Below are positions 35,357 to 44,817 of a stretch of DNA of 64,000 nt, in pieces. The DNA is from WHSW01 sp963821345. Lineage in GTDB: Bacteria; Actinomycetota; Thermoleophilia; Solirubrobacterales; 70-9. The stretch spans positions 682,001 through 746,000 of the forward strand of contig CAWGDM010000001.1 of assembly GCA_963821345.1 (NCBI GenBank). Reading direction: 5' to 3'. A program made the position numbers and the translations under genes. Below the pieces are notes generated by a model that worked only from the letters and a program-made list of their open reading frames with translations, did not search any database and was not told where the DNA came from. Position 1 is the first letter of the stretch. Each line of letters begins with the position of its first letter.

Positions 35357-37870
35357 CTATCTTGGGTCCGCGATGCCGAGGCGAATGGCCGCGGCGCCGG
35401 CCTCGCTGCGGGTGCGCACGTCGAGCTTTCGCAGGATGGCCGAGACGTGATGGCCGACGGTCTTCTCGGAGACGAACAGGCGCTCGCCAATCTCGGCGTT
35501 GCGAAGCCCTTGGGCGACCAGCTCAAGCACCTCGACCTCTCGCGTCGTGAGCCCGGCCGGGTTCTCCCGGGTCGTCGCCCGCGGCCCTCGCGGCAGCCCC
35601 CGCGCTCCACGCTCGCGAAGCCGCCGGGCGACGATCGCCGCGGCCGGTGCCGCACCGAGCGCCTGAAGCTCGGCGAGCGAGCCGCGCAGGGCATCGTCAT
35701 CGTCCGCGCCGACGAGCGCCAGCGCCGCCTCGTACGGACAGCCGAGGTCCGCCCAGAGCCTCGCCGCGCGCGTGTGATCGCCGACAAGCTCGGCCGCGTA
35801 GGGCTCGGCAACCTCGGCGACAATCTCCTCCTCGGCGCCCGCGCGGCGGCGCCAAACGGCGACTTCGCCGAGTTCCCATGAGGGCAGGCGCTCAAGCCCG
35901 AGCTTCAGTGTCGTATCAGTGGCCTCGATCGACTCGCGTTTACGCCCTTCGAGCCAGGCGGCCTCGGCCCTGGCTGCGGCCACCGGAGCAATCTGCTGGA
36001 GCTCGCCCGTCGGCTCCGCCTCGGCTAGCGCGGCGTCGAGGGGCGGCCAGGGGTCGGGATCCCCTCGGCGCGCTCGAATCAATCCCTGGATCGCGCCGGC
36101 AAGCACCCCGGGAACCGGCGCCGAGCCCCGGCTGCGAAGGATCTCTCTCACCGACTCGCCGGCCTCGACCCAATTCCCGCGGTCGAGCTGCATGCGGGCG
36201 CCGCAGGCGCCCAGGGAAAGGCGCCAGTAGTCGAGACCTCTCTCGCTGCAGTACGCCAATCCGGGCCCTAGGTGACGGTCGGCAAGCGCGAACCAGCGTT
36301 CCCGAGCGGAAAGCCAGACGAGGTTGAGGAATGCTCGACCGGCCTCATCTTCAAGGCCGGCCGCCCTTGCCAAATCGAGACTCTGCGCGAGCTTCTCGGC
36401 TCCCCTCGGGCCATCGCCGCGGAACTCCGCTGCGCCGACGCTGGTGAGCGCATAGACGAAGATCCCCGTGTCATCCAGGCGCTGCGCAAGCTCAAGCGCG
36501 CGAGTCCCCCAGCGGATGGCCCGCTCGGTGTCCTCCCAGTTCAAGTACCGCTGCGCGAGCGCTGCGTAGGCCATCGCAAGCTCGCGTCCGGGCTCCAACT
36601 TCTCGAGCATGGCGACGGCCTCGCGACAAGCCTCGACCGCCTCTCGTGTTCGACCGCCGAACCCGAGCATCCGCCCGAGCGCGCGAAGAGCGTCCCCTTC
36701 CTTGCGCTTGTCGCCGAGTGCGCGCCGACGACCGACCACCTCCTCCTGGGCCTCGATCGCCGCGTCGAGCTGGCCGGACAGATAGCACTCGTACGCCCGC
36801 CCCTCGAGCAGCTCGGCCTGCTTCTCCGGTTGCAGGCTCGCGGCGACGCGCAGCGCGCGCGCATACTGAGCGGCCGCCTCGCGATGGGCACCGAACGCGG
36901 ACGCGCGCGCGGCGGCGATCGGGGCGAAGCGCAGGACCATGGCGCGGTCGCCCGCGGCTTCGGCGTGATGGGCGACTCGGGCCGGGTCGGTGTCGCCGCG
37001 CGCCGCAAGCGCTTCGGTCGCGCGGCGATTGAGTGCGACGCGCCGGTTGGGCGCGAGCGCCCCCTCGACGGCCAGGCGGGCAAGCTCGTGCCTGAAAGCA
37101 ACGCCACGATCTCCCGGGAGCACCATGCCGGACGCCAGGCATTCCTCCAGACGGTCCAGCTCCGCGGGGGCGAGCGCCTCGAGCAGCCAGACCTCGACCT
37201 TGGGGGCCGCGACAGCGATCGCCTCGAGCAGGCGCCGCGCCGGTTCCGAGAGGCGCGCCATCCGCGCCAACACCGCATCCCGCACGGTCGACGGAACCGT
37301 GTCGATCCCGGCCGCCAGGGCCTCGCTGACAAAGAACGGATTGCCGTTGGTTTGACGGTACAGCTCCTCGGTGTCCATCTCGTGCGGCGCGGCGAGTCGT
37401 CGAACGGCGTCCCGCGAAAGGAGCGGGATGCGGAGTCTCGAAACGGATCGGGCAGTGGTCAGCTCTCCGAGGACCAGGGCAAGTGGATGGGTCCGATCGA
37501 GCTCATCGTCACGAAAGCTGGCCAGGACGAGCGCCGGAACCGACTCGACCTTCCGGGCCAGCAGCCGCAGAACGTCGAGCGTCGCCTCGTCGGCCCAGTG
37601 GAGGTCGTCGAGCACAAGGACGCTCGCGCGTCGTCCGGCTAGCTCTCGGATCAGCGCGGCCGTGACCTCGTGTGGTCGGGCGGCGCCGGAGACGAGCTCC
37701 TCGAGTTCCCCTCCCGTGGTCTCGGCGACTTCGAAAAGCGGCCCCAGGGGCGGTGGGGTTGCCAGCGGCTCACAGGCGCCCCAAAGAATCCTCGCCGAGT
37801 CGCGATTCCGCTCGCAGAACTCGCGCAGAAGGGTGGTCTTTCCGATCCCTGCCTCACCCCGGACGAGCAC
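35357..37870 (-). CDS. Large LuxR-family ATP-binding regulator; first canonical start lies inside the ATPase domain
   Basis: From GTG 37870 it has 837 residues: Walker A GEAGIGKTT at residues 5-13, Walker B VLVLDDLHWAD near 103, a long TPR-like middle, and a LuxR helix-turn-helix LTTREVEVLELVAQGLRN near the C-terminus. The reading frame continues upstream for about 50 codons and encodes LLERSNELSSLAGWLEAVAN, the usual start of this family, but holds no ATG, GTG or TTG before the in-frame stop near 38025. The true start may be CTG 37942, an ATA at 37972 behind GGAGGGG, or lost. Function otherwise as for the regulator at 9048. Confidence 0.82.
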   Translation of the reverse strand: MLVRGEAGIGKTTLLREFCERNRDSARILWGACEPLATPPPLGPLFEVAETTGGELEELVSGAARPHEVTAALIRELAGRRASVLVLDDLHWADEATLDVLRLLARKVESVPALVLASFRDDELDRTHPLALVLGELTTARSVSRLRIPLLSRDAVRRLAAPHEMDTEELYRQTNGNPFFVSEALAAGIDTVPSTVRDAVLARMARLSEPARRLLEAIAVAAPKVEVWLLEALAPAELDRLEECLASGMVLPGDRGVAFRHELARLAVEGALAPNRRVALNRRATEALAARGDTDPARVAHHAEAAGDRAMVLRFAPIAAARASAFGAHREAAAQYARALRVAASLQPEKQAELLEGRAYECYLSGQLDAAIEAQEEVVGRRRALGDKRKEGDALRALGRMLGFGGRTREAVEACREAVAMLEKLEPGRELAMAYAALAQRYLNWEDTERAIRWGTRALELAQRLDDTGIFVYALTSVGAAEFRGDGPRGAEKLAQSLDLARAAGLEDEAGRAFLNLVWLSARERWFALADRHLGPGLAYCSERGLDYWRLSLGACGARMQLDRGNWVEAGESVREILRSRGSAPVPGVLAGAIQGLIRARRGDPDPWPPLDAALAEAEPTGELQQIAPVAAARAEAAWLEGRKRESIEATDTTLKLGLERLPSWELGEVAVWRRRAGAEEEIVAEVAEPYAAELVGDHTRAARLWADLGCPYEAALALVGADDDDALRGSLAELQALGAAPAAAIVARRLRERGARGLPRGPRATTRENPAGLTTREVEVLELVAQGLRNAEIGERLFVSEKTVGHHVSAILRKLDVRTRSEAGAAAIRLGIADPR

Positions 37871-38098
37871 CAGCCGTCCACTCGAGTTGGCGACCGCCTC
37901 CAGCCAGCCGGCAAGGGAGGAGAGTTCGTTGGATCGCTCCAGAAGCTCCCCGGCGTCGTCGGGCGAGCCTATGGTCCCCTCCGCTCGCGCCCGTGCATCG
38001 AAACGCTTCCGTCTCGGACCTTGTCAAAGGAGCTCAAGACCCCAAGCGACATGGAGGGGCCAGTATCGCGCGTACCGCCACTCCTTTCCATGCCAAGC

Positions 38099-38131
38099 TT
38101 CGCAATCAGGCGGTCGCCGGTTCGAGCCCGG
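38099..38131 (+). repeat. Truncated tRNA-Ala(CGC) 3'-half copy (remnant H), right limit of the array
   Basis: Thirty-three bases matching 6872-6904 with one change (CAGGCGG for CAGGAGG). The fragment ends after GAGCCCGG, so the acceptor-stem part is missing. It lies 13 bp before the stop codon of the CoA-transferase gene, the first metabolic gene of apparently ordinary chromosome. No right-end module is recognisable before it. Confidence 0.85.
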
Positions 38132-38143
38132 AAGCGAGTCTCC

Positions 38144-39373
38144 TCAGGCCGCCACCGCCGTGGGGCCGGCGACCACTCCCTCGTCGTGGAGGCGCCCGAT
38201 CTCGGTTTCGCTGAGCGAGAGCAGCTCGCTCAGGATCTCGTCCGTGTGCTCGCCCAGCATCGGCGCACGGGTCGCGGGCAGACGGCCGTGCTCGGAGAAG
38301 TCAAGCGGCGAGCCGGCCATCAGGTAGGTGCCGATTCCGGGTTGCTCGACCGCTTCGAACATCGGGTTCTCAGTGGAGCAGCGGGGGTCCTCGTCGACCA
38401 GCTGCATGAACGTCTGGTAGGGCCCCCAGCAGACTCCATGGCGGTCGAAGATCTCGCCGATCTCCTCGAGGGTGTGGCTGATCGTCCAGGGCTTCAGGAT
38501 CGCGCCGAGCACCTCGCGGGCCGCGAACCGGTCGCCCTCCTTGGAGAGGTCCACATCGAGCTGCTGCTCGACCAACTCGAAGGCGGCGTGCAGACCGGTC
38601 GCCTCGACCAGCGCCTTCCACTGGTGCGGCGTCAGCGCGACCACCATCACGCGCCTGTTGTCGGCGGTCAGGAAGTCGCGACCGAAGGCGCCATAGAGGT
38701 AGTTGCCCTCCTTCTGACGCTCGCGGCGGCAGAGCTGTGCCTCGGCGATCTTGCCGAGGTTGCCGACCATCGCGAAGGCGACGTCGGAGAGGGCGACGGT
38801 GAGGTGTTGTCCCTCGCCCGTACGCCCGCGATGGCGCTCGGCCGCAAGCACGCCGGCGGCGGCGAGGGTGCCGGTGATCGCGTCCCATGCGGGGAGAAGG
38901 TGATTGAAGGGCACCCCTAGGTTGCGCGGGCCGGTCGCCCAGGGAAAGCCCGTCGCTGGGTTCACGGTGTAGTCGACAGCCGAGCTGCCGTCGTGGTTGC
39001 CGGTGATCGTGGCCATGATCAGGTCGTCGCGGTGCGCGCGCAACGACTCGTAAGAGAGCCATCCCCGGGCGGGGAAGTTGGTCAGCATGATCCCGCTGTC
39101 CTGGCCGGGCTCGGAGATCAGCGCGGTCACGAGCTCTTTGCCGCGATCTGAGCGAAGGTCGACCTGCAGCGAGCGCTTGCCCTTGTTGAGGCCGGCCCAG
39201 AAGAGGCTGGAACCGTCGTCGGTAACCGGCCAGCGGTTGCGATCCAGCCCACCGCCGATTTGGTCGAAGCGGATCACGTCGGCGCCGAGCTGGGCCAGGG
39301 TCATGCCGCCGAGCGGGGCGGCGACATAGGCCGACCCCTCGATCACACGGAGGCCGTCGAGAATTCCAGGCAT
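38144..39373 (-). CDS. mct: Mesaconyl-CoA C1-C4 CoA transferase (2-methylfumaryl-CoA isomerase), CaiB/BaiF family
   Basis: A 409-residue class III CoA-transferase. From memory, segments are close to the Chloroflexus Mct protein: GSAYVAAPLGGMTLAQLGAD, DQIGGGLDRNRWPVT, FWAGLNKGKRS, GNYLYGAFGRDF, and the end GEHTDEIL..GRLHDEG. Mct moves CoA within mesaconyl-CoA from C1 to C4 in the second cycle of the 3-hydroxypropionate bicycle. GGAGATCCC precedes ATG 39373, 11 bp after the upstream MaoC-type gene. Pathway assignment is strong by similarity of neighbours, but no activity can be shown here. Confidence 0.85.
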   Translation of the reverse strand: MPGILDGLRVIEGSAYVAAPLGGMTLAQLGADVIRFDQIGGGLDRNRWPVTDDGSSLFWAGLNKGKRSLQVDLRSDRGKELVTALISEPGQDSGIMLTNFPARGWLSYESLRAHRDDLIMATITGNHDGSSAVDYTVNPATGFPWATGPRNLGVPFNHLLPAWDAITGTLAAAGVLAAERHRGRTGEGQHLTVALSDVAFAMVGNLGKIAEAQLCRRERQKEGNYLYGAFGRDFLTADNRRVMVVALTPHQWKALVEATGLHAAFELVEQQLDVDLSKEGDRFAAREVLGAILKPWTISHTLEEIGEIFDRHGVCWGPYQTFMQLVDEDPRCSTENPMFEAVEQPGIGTYLMAGSPLDFSEHGRLPATRAPMLGEHTDEILSELLSLSETEIGRLHDEGVVAGPTAVAA

Positions 39374-39384
39374 GGGATCTCCAA

Positions 39385-40398
39385 TCAGGCGAGGACGCCG
39401 ACGAACGCCCAGTCGAGCACCTGCTCGGGCGGTTCGCCGCTTCCTCGGTCGGCGTGAACGGTGGCGCGCAGGTCGGCGAGCGTCGCGCCGTGCTCCGACT
39501 GCGACGTCGCCTCCACGGCCACCTCGGTACTGAGCACGTCCCCCTCGAAGACGGGCGCGGAGTGCTCGCAGCTGCGCCATGCGACGATCGTCGCCAACGC
39601 GGGTAGGGCCCGGGCGGCGTGCGCCGCGGCGATCGAGATCGTCTGACCCCCGTAGACAAGGCGGCGCCCGTGCATCCCCGCGCCGCCGTCGCGGTGCGTC
39701 ATCGCAAGGTTGAGCGTGACGCGCGCCAGTTCGGGCGCGGTCGTCACGGTGTCCCGACCCTCGATCACGTAGACGGTCCCAGGCTCGAGTGCCGCAGCCC
39801 AGTCGGCGATCCGAGCGCGCATCGCCTCGTAGTCCCATGGCGGAATCGCTGCCCGTACGCGCTCCGGGTCGAGCTCCTCGGAGATCTCGTCGAAGTCATC
39901 GGCGTGGCCGGTGGCGACACCCGAATCTCGCATTGGAATCATCGGGCAGCGATAGAAGTCGAGCACCGGCTCGTCGCGCTGGTTGTGCGTCTGGATCCGC
40001 AGGACAGCCAACCCCGAGGCGCTCCCGTCGCGGCGTGCTCGGTTCTGCTTCAGGGCGACGACCTCGGTTCGCGTGCGCAGGGTGTCGCCGCAAAAGACCT
40101 GGCGCAACAGCACGAGGCCCCGGTAGAAGAGGTTTCCGAGCACCCGCTGGGTCGGAACGGTGGACTGCCCGATCGCCACGTCGCAGACCAGGTTCGGATG
40201 GACCAGCGCGTCCTTGGAACCCGTCACCGCTCGGCTCAACGAAGCGTCGAGCGGCAACAACATCCTGTCGCCGGCGATCGCCTGGTGGATCGCCGCATGG
40301 CCCCAGGTGAGCGTCATCGCCGGCGCGTCGAAGGTCTGACCCCGTTCCAGATCCTCGAAGTAGGGGCCACCCACCGTGACCCTCGGGCCCGCTTCCAC
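39385..40398 (-). CDS. Mesaconyl-CoA hydratase-like double hot-dog (MaoC family) protein
   Basis: A 337-residue protein with two hot-dog domains: the first (about 5-160) with GGPYFEDLERGQTFDAPA and FYRGLVLLRQVFCGDTL, the second (about 190-330) with RLVYGGQTISIAAAHAARAL and APVFEGDVLSTE. Length and layout fit beta-methylmalyl-CoA dehydratase / mesaconyl-CoA hydratase (Mch), but the related mesaconyl-C4-CoA hydratase (Meh) cannot be excluded. GTG 40398 is preferred because AGGAGAGG lies 4 bp before it. It leads the mct gene in a two-gene unit, divergent from the lyase gene. Confidence 0.75.
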   Translation of the reverse strand: MEAGPRVTVGGPYFEDLERGQTFDAPAMTLTWGHAAIHQAIAGDRMLLPLDASLSRAVTGSKDALVHPNLVCDVAIGQSTVPTQRVLGNLFYRGLVLLRQVFCGDTLRTRTEVVALKQNRARRDGSASGLAVLRIQTHNQRDEPVLDFYRCPMIPMRDSGVATGHADDFDEISEELDPERVRAAIPPWDYEAMRARIADWAAALEPGTVYVIEGRDTVTTAPELARVTLNLAMTHRDGGAGMHGRRLVYGGQTISIAAAHAARALPALATIVAWRSCEHSAPVFEGDVLSTEVAVEATSQSEHGATLADLRATVHADRGSGEPPEQVLDWAFVGVLA

Positions 40399-40460
40399 AA
40401 AGCCTCTCCTCACTGAGTCTGAGGCGAATGAGCCTAGTCGAGGACATATGCTCGGGACGG

Positions 40461-41327
40461 ATGAGGGCCCGGCGTTCGTGTCTTTCCGTACCGGCTCGCC
40501 CGCCCCGGAAGCTCGAGAAGGCGTCGGAGCTGGTCGCCGACGAGGTCGTGGTCGACCTCGAGGACTCCGTGCCATCAGAGCGCAAGGAGGAGGCGCGGAC
40601 GGCCGTCGCCGAGGCCCTGCGCCGCGGCCAATGGGCCTCCGCGACCGTCAGCGTCCGCGTCAACGGCACCTCGACGCCCTGGTTCGAGGAGGATGTCCGG
40701 GCTGTGGCCGGAGCGGGCGAGCGGCTCGATTCGGTGATCGTTCCCAAGGCCGAAAGCCCCGGCGACCTTCACTGGGCCGAGACGCTGCTTTCCGAGGCTG
40801 CCCGCGCCGCCCCCCGTGAGCGGCCGCTCGGCCTCCAGGCACTGATCGAGTCTGCCAAGGGGCTTCGCGACGTCAACGAGATCGCCGCAGCGTCGTCGCG
40901 CCTCGAAGCCCTGATCCTGGGCCCGGCGGACATGAGCGTCTCGCTCGGCTTTGCCTCGCCGGAGGAGGGACCGCACTGGGATTACGTCCGCGGCACCGTG
41001 CTCGTCGCCGCGCGTGCGACCGGGCTTCAGGCAATCGACGGCCCGTACCTCCAGATCGCCGACACCGAGGGGCTGCGCGCCTCCGCCCGGCGCGCGCGCG
41101 AGTTCGGCTTCGATGGAAAGTGGGCGCTTCATCCCGACCAGATCGAGCCGCTCAACGAGCTCTTCTCCCCGACCTCGGAGGAGGTCGCGCGAGCGCGGGC
41201 GATCCTCGACGCGCTGACCGGAGCAAGCGACGGCGCGGTGATGCTCGACGGCGAGATGATCGACGAGGCGAGTCGCAAACGGGCCGAGGCGCTACTGGCT
41301 CGGGCCGGAGCGGGGCCGCCGCGATGA
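40461..41327 (+). CDS. HpcH/HpaI-type CoA ester lyase (malyl/citramalyl-CoA lyase-like, CitE family)
   Basis: From ATG 40461 the protein has 288 residues and begins MRARRSCLSVPA as family members do; ATG 40428 would add 11 residues. Catalytic-site segments are visible: DEVVVDLEDSV (Asp/Glu for Mg), IVPKAES, ALIESAKGL, LILGPADMSVSLG, and GFDGKWALHPDQIEP near the end. The family cleaves or forms malyl-, methylmalyl- or citramalyl-CoA. Beside mct and the hydratase gene, a role as the bifunctional lyase of the glyoxylate-assimilation cycle is likely. It overlaps the dikinase start (ATGA). Confidence 0.82.
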   Translation: MRARRSCLSVPARPPRKLEKASELVADEVVVDLEDSVPSERKEEARTAVAEALRRGQWASATVSVRVNGTSTPWFEEDVRAVAGAGERLDSVIVPKAESPGDLHWAETLLSEAARAAPRERPLGLQALIESAKGLRDVNEIAAASSRLEALILGPADMSVSLGFASPEEGPHWDYVRGTVLVAARATGLQAIDGPYLQIADTEGLRASARRAREFGFDGKWALHPDQIEPLNELFSPTSEEVARARAILDALTGASDGAVMLDGEMIDEASRKRAEALLARAGAGPPR

Positions 41328-44050
41328 GATGGATCCAGGAGTTCTCCGACGGATCGCGCGACCAGCGCGAACTGCTCGGGGGCAAGGGGGCTGGCGTCGC
41401 CGAGATGATGCGGGTGCTCGGCGCCGAGCGAGTGCCGGCCGGGTTCACGATCACGACGGAGGCCTGCGTCGCCTATATGAAGGCGGGTCGTGAGCTGCCC
41501 GGTGGCCTGTCCGAGGAGGTCGATCAGGCCGTTGCCGCGCTCGAGCGCCGGACCGGGAAGGCCCTCGGTGACCCGCGCGACCCGCTGCTCGTCTCGGTGC
41601 GCTCTGGCGCTCGTGTCTCGATGCCGGGGATGCTCGACACCGTGCTCAATCTCGGGCTCAACGACAAGTCCGTCGCGGGCCTCGCCGCCAGATCTGGAAG
41701 CGAGCGGTTCGCCTGGGACTCCTACCGGCGTTTCGTGCAGATGTTCGGCAACGTCGTGCGCGGAATCCCGTTCTCGAGCTTCGAGCGGGCGCTGCAGGAG
41801 GCGAAGGGCAGCAAGGGAGTGCGCGCCGACACGGAGCTTGGCGCCGAAGAGCTGCGGGAGCTGACCGCGACCTTCAAGGACCTGTTCGAGGAGGCGACCA
41901 AAGACCCGTTTCCGCTCGAGCCCCGGGAACAGCTGCGCCAGGCGATCACCGCGGTCTTCGACTCCTGGGACGGAGGGCGCGCTGTGGCCTACCGCCGGAT
42001 CAACGGCATCCCCGACGACTGGGGCACCGCGGTCAACGTTCAACAGATGGTCTTCGGAAACCGGGGCGACACCTCCGGCTCCGGCGTCGCGTTCAGCCGC
42101 GACGCGCGGACGGGAGAACCGACCCCGTCCGGCGACTTCCTGTTCAACGCCCAGGGTGAGGACGTCGTCGCCGGCACCCGCGACCCGGAAGACCTCGCGG
42201 CGCTGGAGGACCACCTCCCCGAGGCCCACGCACAGCTTCTGCGCGACCTGGCGCGGCTCGAGTCCCACTACAAGGACATGCAGGACGTCGAGTTCACGAT
42301 CGAGGACGGGCGCCTCTTCCTGCTTCAGACCCGGGCCGCCAAGCGCCCCGCCCAAGCTGCCGTCCGCTTCGCCGTCGACTCCGTGCAGGAGGGCTTGCTG
42401 ACCCGCGAGGAGGCACTGCTGACGATCGATCCCGAGGCGCTCGAGGCCCTGCTTCATCCGGTCTTCGATCCCGCATACGACTTCGAGGTACTGACCACGG
42501 GCGTGGCGGCGGCGCCCGGCGCCGCCAAGGGCGCGATCGCGCTGAGCGCGGCGGAGGCGGTGCGCCGCGCCGGAGGCGGTGAGGACGTGATCCTGGTGCG
42601 CCCATTCACCGAGGCCGACGACGTCGCCGGATTTCACGCTGCGCGGGGGATCCTCACCGCCCAGGGTGGCAAGGCCTCACATGCGGCGCTCATCGCCCGC
42701 GGCATGGGTCGTCCGTGCGTCGTAGGCGCCTCCGAGGTCAAGGTCGACGCCGAGTCCGGGGTTGTACGGATCGGCGAGAAGAAGCTCGCCGCGGGAGATC
42801 TGATCGCAATTGACGGCACCACCGGCCAGGTCACCGCGGACGAGGTGCCCCTGATCGAGCCCGAGATCGGCGAGCACTTCTTTGAGGTGCTTCGCTGGTC
42901 GGACGAGCTGCGCCGCCTGGGCGTGCGAGCAAACGCCGATACCGACGAGGACGCGGCGAAGGCGCGATCCCTTGGGGCCGAAGGCATCGGCCTCTGCCGG
43001 ACCGAGCACATGTTCTTCGGCGAGGACCGGGGCGAGTTGGTGCGGAGCATGTTCGTCGCCGCCGCCCGCTGGCGCCGCGCCGAGGTCCACGCGGCCGCCG
43101 ACGGAGGGCCGGCGCCGCCGGAGCTCGAGAGCGCCCGCGGGGAGTTCCACGAAGCCCTCGACCAGCTCGGGGAGCTGCAGCGGACCGATTTCACGGCAAT
43201 CCTGCACCAGATGCGCGGTCTGCCGGTGACGGTCCGGCTGCTGGATCCGCCACTGCACGAGTTCCTCCCGCTAGAGCATTTCGAGGCCGAGGTGCGCCGG
43301 CTCGAAACGGCGGCCGACGATCGGCTCACCGATGCCCGTGAGGCGGCCGAGATCGTTCGCGACCTGCAGGAGGCGAACCCGATGCTCGGGACGCGGGGGG
43401 TGCGCCTTGCCTTCCTCTATCCGCAGATCTACGAGATGCAGGTGCGGGCTGTGATCGCCGCCGCTGCCAATGCCACGGAGGCCGGCGACACTCCGCATGT
43501 CGAGATCATGATCCCCTTGGTTGCCTACGAGACCGAGCTTCGCCAGCTCCGCGAGCACGTGGTCAACGTCGCCGAGGAGGCGAGGCGGAAGGCTGCAAGC
43601 CCGGTCCCGTACTCAGTCGGGACGATGATCGAGCTTCCTCGCGCGTGCCTGATTGCCGGGCACATCGCCCGCCACGCCGACTTCTTCTCCTTCGGGACCA
43701 ACGACCTCACCCAGACGACGATCGGGCTCTCGCGCGACGACGTCGAGGGCAGCTTCATGCCCTCCTACCTCGCCGGAAGGATCATCGACCGCAGCCCGTT
43801 CGAGGTAATCGACGGCCCCGGCGTCGGCGAACTCATCCGGATCGGGGTCGAGCGCGGTCGTGAGGCGAATCCCGAACTGAAGCTCGGCATCTGCGGCGAG
43901 CACGGTGGCGACCCGACCAGCATCCGCTTCTTCGACTCGATCGGGCTCGACTACGTCAGCTGCTCGCCCTACCGCACCCCGGTTGCCCGGGTCGCTGCCG
44001 CTCAGGCGGCGATTGGCGCGTCGGACCGGGGTGCCTTGTCGGACATCTAG
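41324..44050 (+). CDS. ppdK: Pyruvate, phosphate dikinase
   Basis: A 908-residue enzyme converting pyruvate, ATP and Pi to PEP, AMP and PPi. The N-terminal ATP-grasp region starts IQEFSDGSRDQRELLGGKGA. The swivelling phosphohistidine domain has GGKASHAALIARGMGRP with His453 as the phosphorylated residue. The C-terminal PEP/pyruvate TIM barrel contains GIGLCRTEHMFF and a late GICGEHGGDP. Full length for the family. Translational coupling to the CoA ester lyase suggests it takes pyruvate made by the lyase toward PEP and gluconeogenesis. Confidence 0.96.
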   Translation: MRWIQEFSDGSRDQRELLGGKGAGVAEMMRVLGAERVPAGFTITTEACVAYMKAGRELPGGLSEEVDQAVAALERRTGKALGDPRDPLLVSVRSGARVSMPGMLDTVLNLGLNDKSVAGLAARSGSERFAWDSYRRFVQMFGNVVRGIPFSSFERALQEAKGSKGVRADTELGAEELRELTATFKDLFEEATKDPFPLEPREQLRQAITAVFDSWDGGRAVAYRRINGIPDDWGTAVNVQQMVFGNRGDTSGSGVAFSRDARTGEPTPSGDFLFNAQGEDVVAGTRDPEDLAALEDHLPEAHAQLLRDLARLESHYKDMQDVEFTIEDGRLFLLQTRAAKRPAQAAVRFAVDSVQEGLLTREEALLTIDPEALEALLHPVFDPAYDFEVLTTGVAAAPGAAKGAIALSAAEAVRRAGGGEDVILVRPFTEADDVAGFHAARGILTAQGGKASHAALIARGMGRPCVVGASEVKVDAESGVVRIGEKKLAAGDLIAIDGTTGQVTADEVPLIEPEIGEHFFEVLRWSDELRRLGVRANADTDEDAAKARSLGAEGIGLCRTEHMFFGEDRGELVRSMFVAAARWRRAEVHAAADGGPAPPELESARGEFHEALDQLGELQRTDFTAILHQMRGLPVTVRLLDPPLHEFLPLEHFEAEVRRLETAADDRLTDAREAAEIVRDLQEANPMLGTRGVRLAFLYPQIYEMQVRAVIAAAANATEAGDTPHVEIMIPLVAYETELRQLREHVVNVAEEARRKAASPVPYSVGTMIELPRACLIAGHIARHADFFSFGTNDLTQTTIGLSRDDVEGSFMPSYLAGRIIDRSPFEVIDGPGVGELIRIGVERGREANPELKLGICGEHGGDPTSIRFFDSIGLDYVSCSPYRTPVARVAAAQAAIGASDRGALSDI

Positions 44051-44817
44051 CCGGCGGCGAGCGCGTACACGAACATCGCGGCGGCGCACGCCAGCAGCGC
44101 CCAGCCGGTCGACGGAACCGAGCGGGCACCCCCCGGCGTCGTCTTCTCGACGACCATCACCCCGGTCAGCGCGGCCATCCAGACGAGGCTGGCGACGCCG
44201 ACCGCGAACATGACGAGCATCAGCGCCCAGCAGCAGCCGACGCAGAACAGTCCGTGGCGGGCTCCGAGCCGTGCCGCGCCGGCGGTCCCGCGCTCGTAGT
44301 AGCGGCGCACGAAGGCTCCCGGGTGCCGGCACTGGCGCAGACAGGCCTCCTTCAGGGAGCTGAACTGAAACGCGCCGGCGAGCGCCAGAGTGGTCGGGAG
44401 GATCAGCGCATCGTTGGCCCGCAGCCAAGAGCTCGAGTCAACGGCCCGATGGACGCAGACGTCAAACCCGAAGGCGAGGGCGCCGAATACCGTCCAGGCT
44501 GCCGCATACCCGCCGAGCAGGCCGGCGAGCGCGCGTCCCGGATGAGGTTGGCGCCCGGCGGCGAGCTCGAAGGTGCGGATCAGCGGCAGGCTGGTGGGCA
44601 GCATCATGGCCGCCACCATCACCTGCCAGGCGACGAGCGAGAGCAGGACGGCGATCGCCAGCGGGATGCTGCCCTCGATCAACTCGTCATGGCCGAAGTG
44701 GGCGCCCGCCCCGCTCAGCGCGGCGGCGATCGAGATGGCCCAGGCGATCGCGACCGCCCCCAGCACCGGGCGGGGGACGGCCGCTGCCCGGGAGATGGTG
44801 GCGCTGGCGACGCTCAC
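44047..44817 (-). CDS. DUF2182 membrane protein
   Basis: A 256-residue integral membrane protein with about seven helices and the DUF2182 signature WQVMVAAMMLPTSLPLIR, plus a Cys/His-rich stretch between helices (EACLRQCRHPG, GLFCVGCCWALM). Members are found with DUF1326 proteins and have been linked to metal handling; the function is not established. GTG 44817 overlaps the stop of the DUF1326 gene (GTGA), so the two are co-translated. Convergent with ppdK, overlapping by 4 bp. Confidence 0.87.
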   Translation of the reverse strand: MSVASATISRAAAVPRPVLGAVAIAWAISIAAALSGAGAHFGHDELIEGSIPLAIAVLLSLVAWQVMVAAMMLPTSLPLIRTFELAAGRQPHPGRALAGLLGGYAAAWTVFGALAFGFDVCVHRAVDSSSWLRANDALILPTTLALAGAFQFSSLKEACLRQCRHPGAFVRRYYERGTAGAARLGARHGLFCVGCCWALMLVMFAVGVASLVWMAALTGVMVVEKTTPGGARSVPSTGWALLACAAAMFVYALAAG

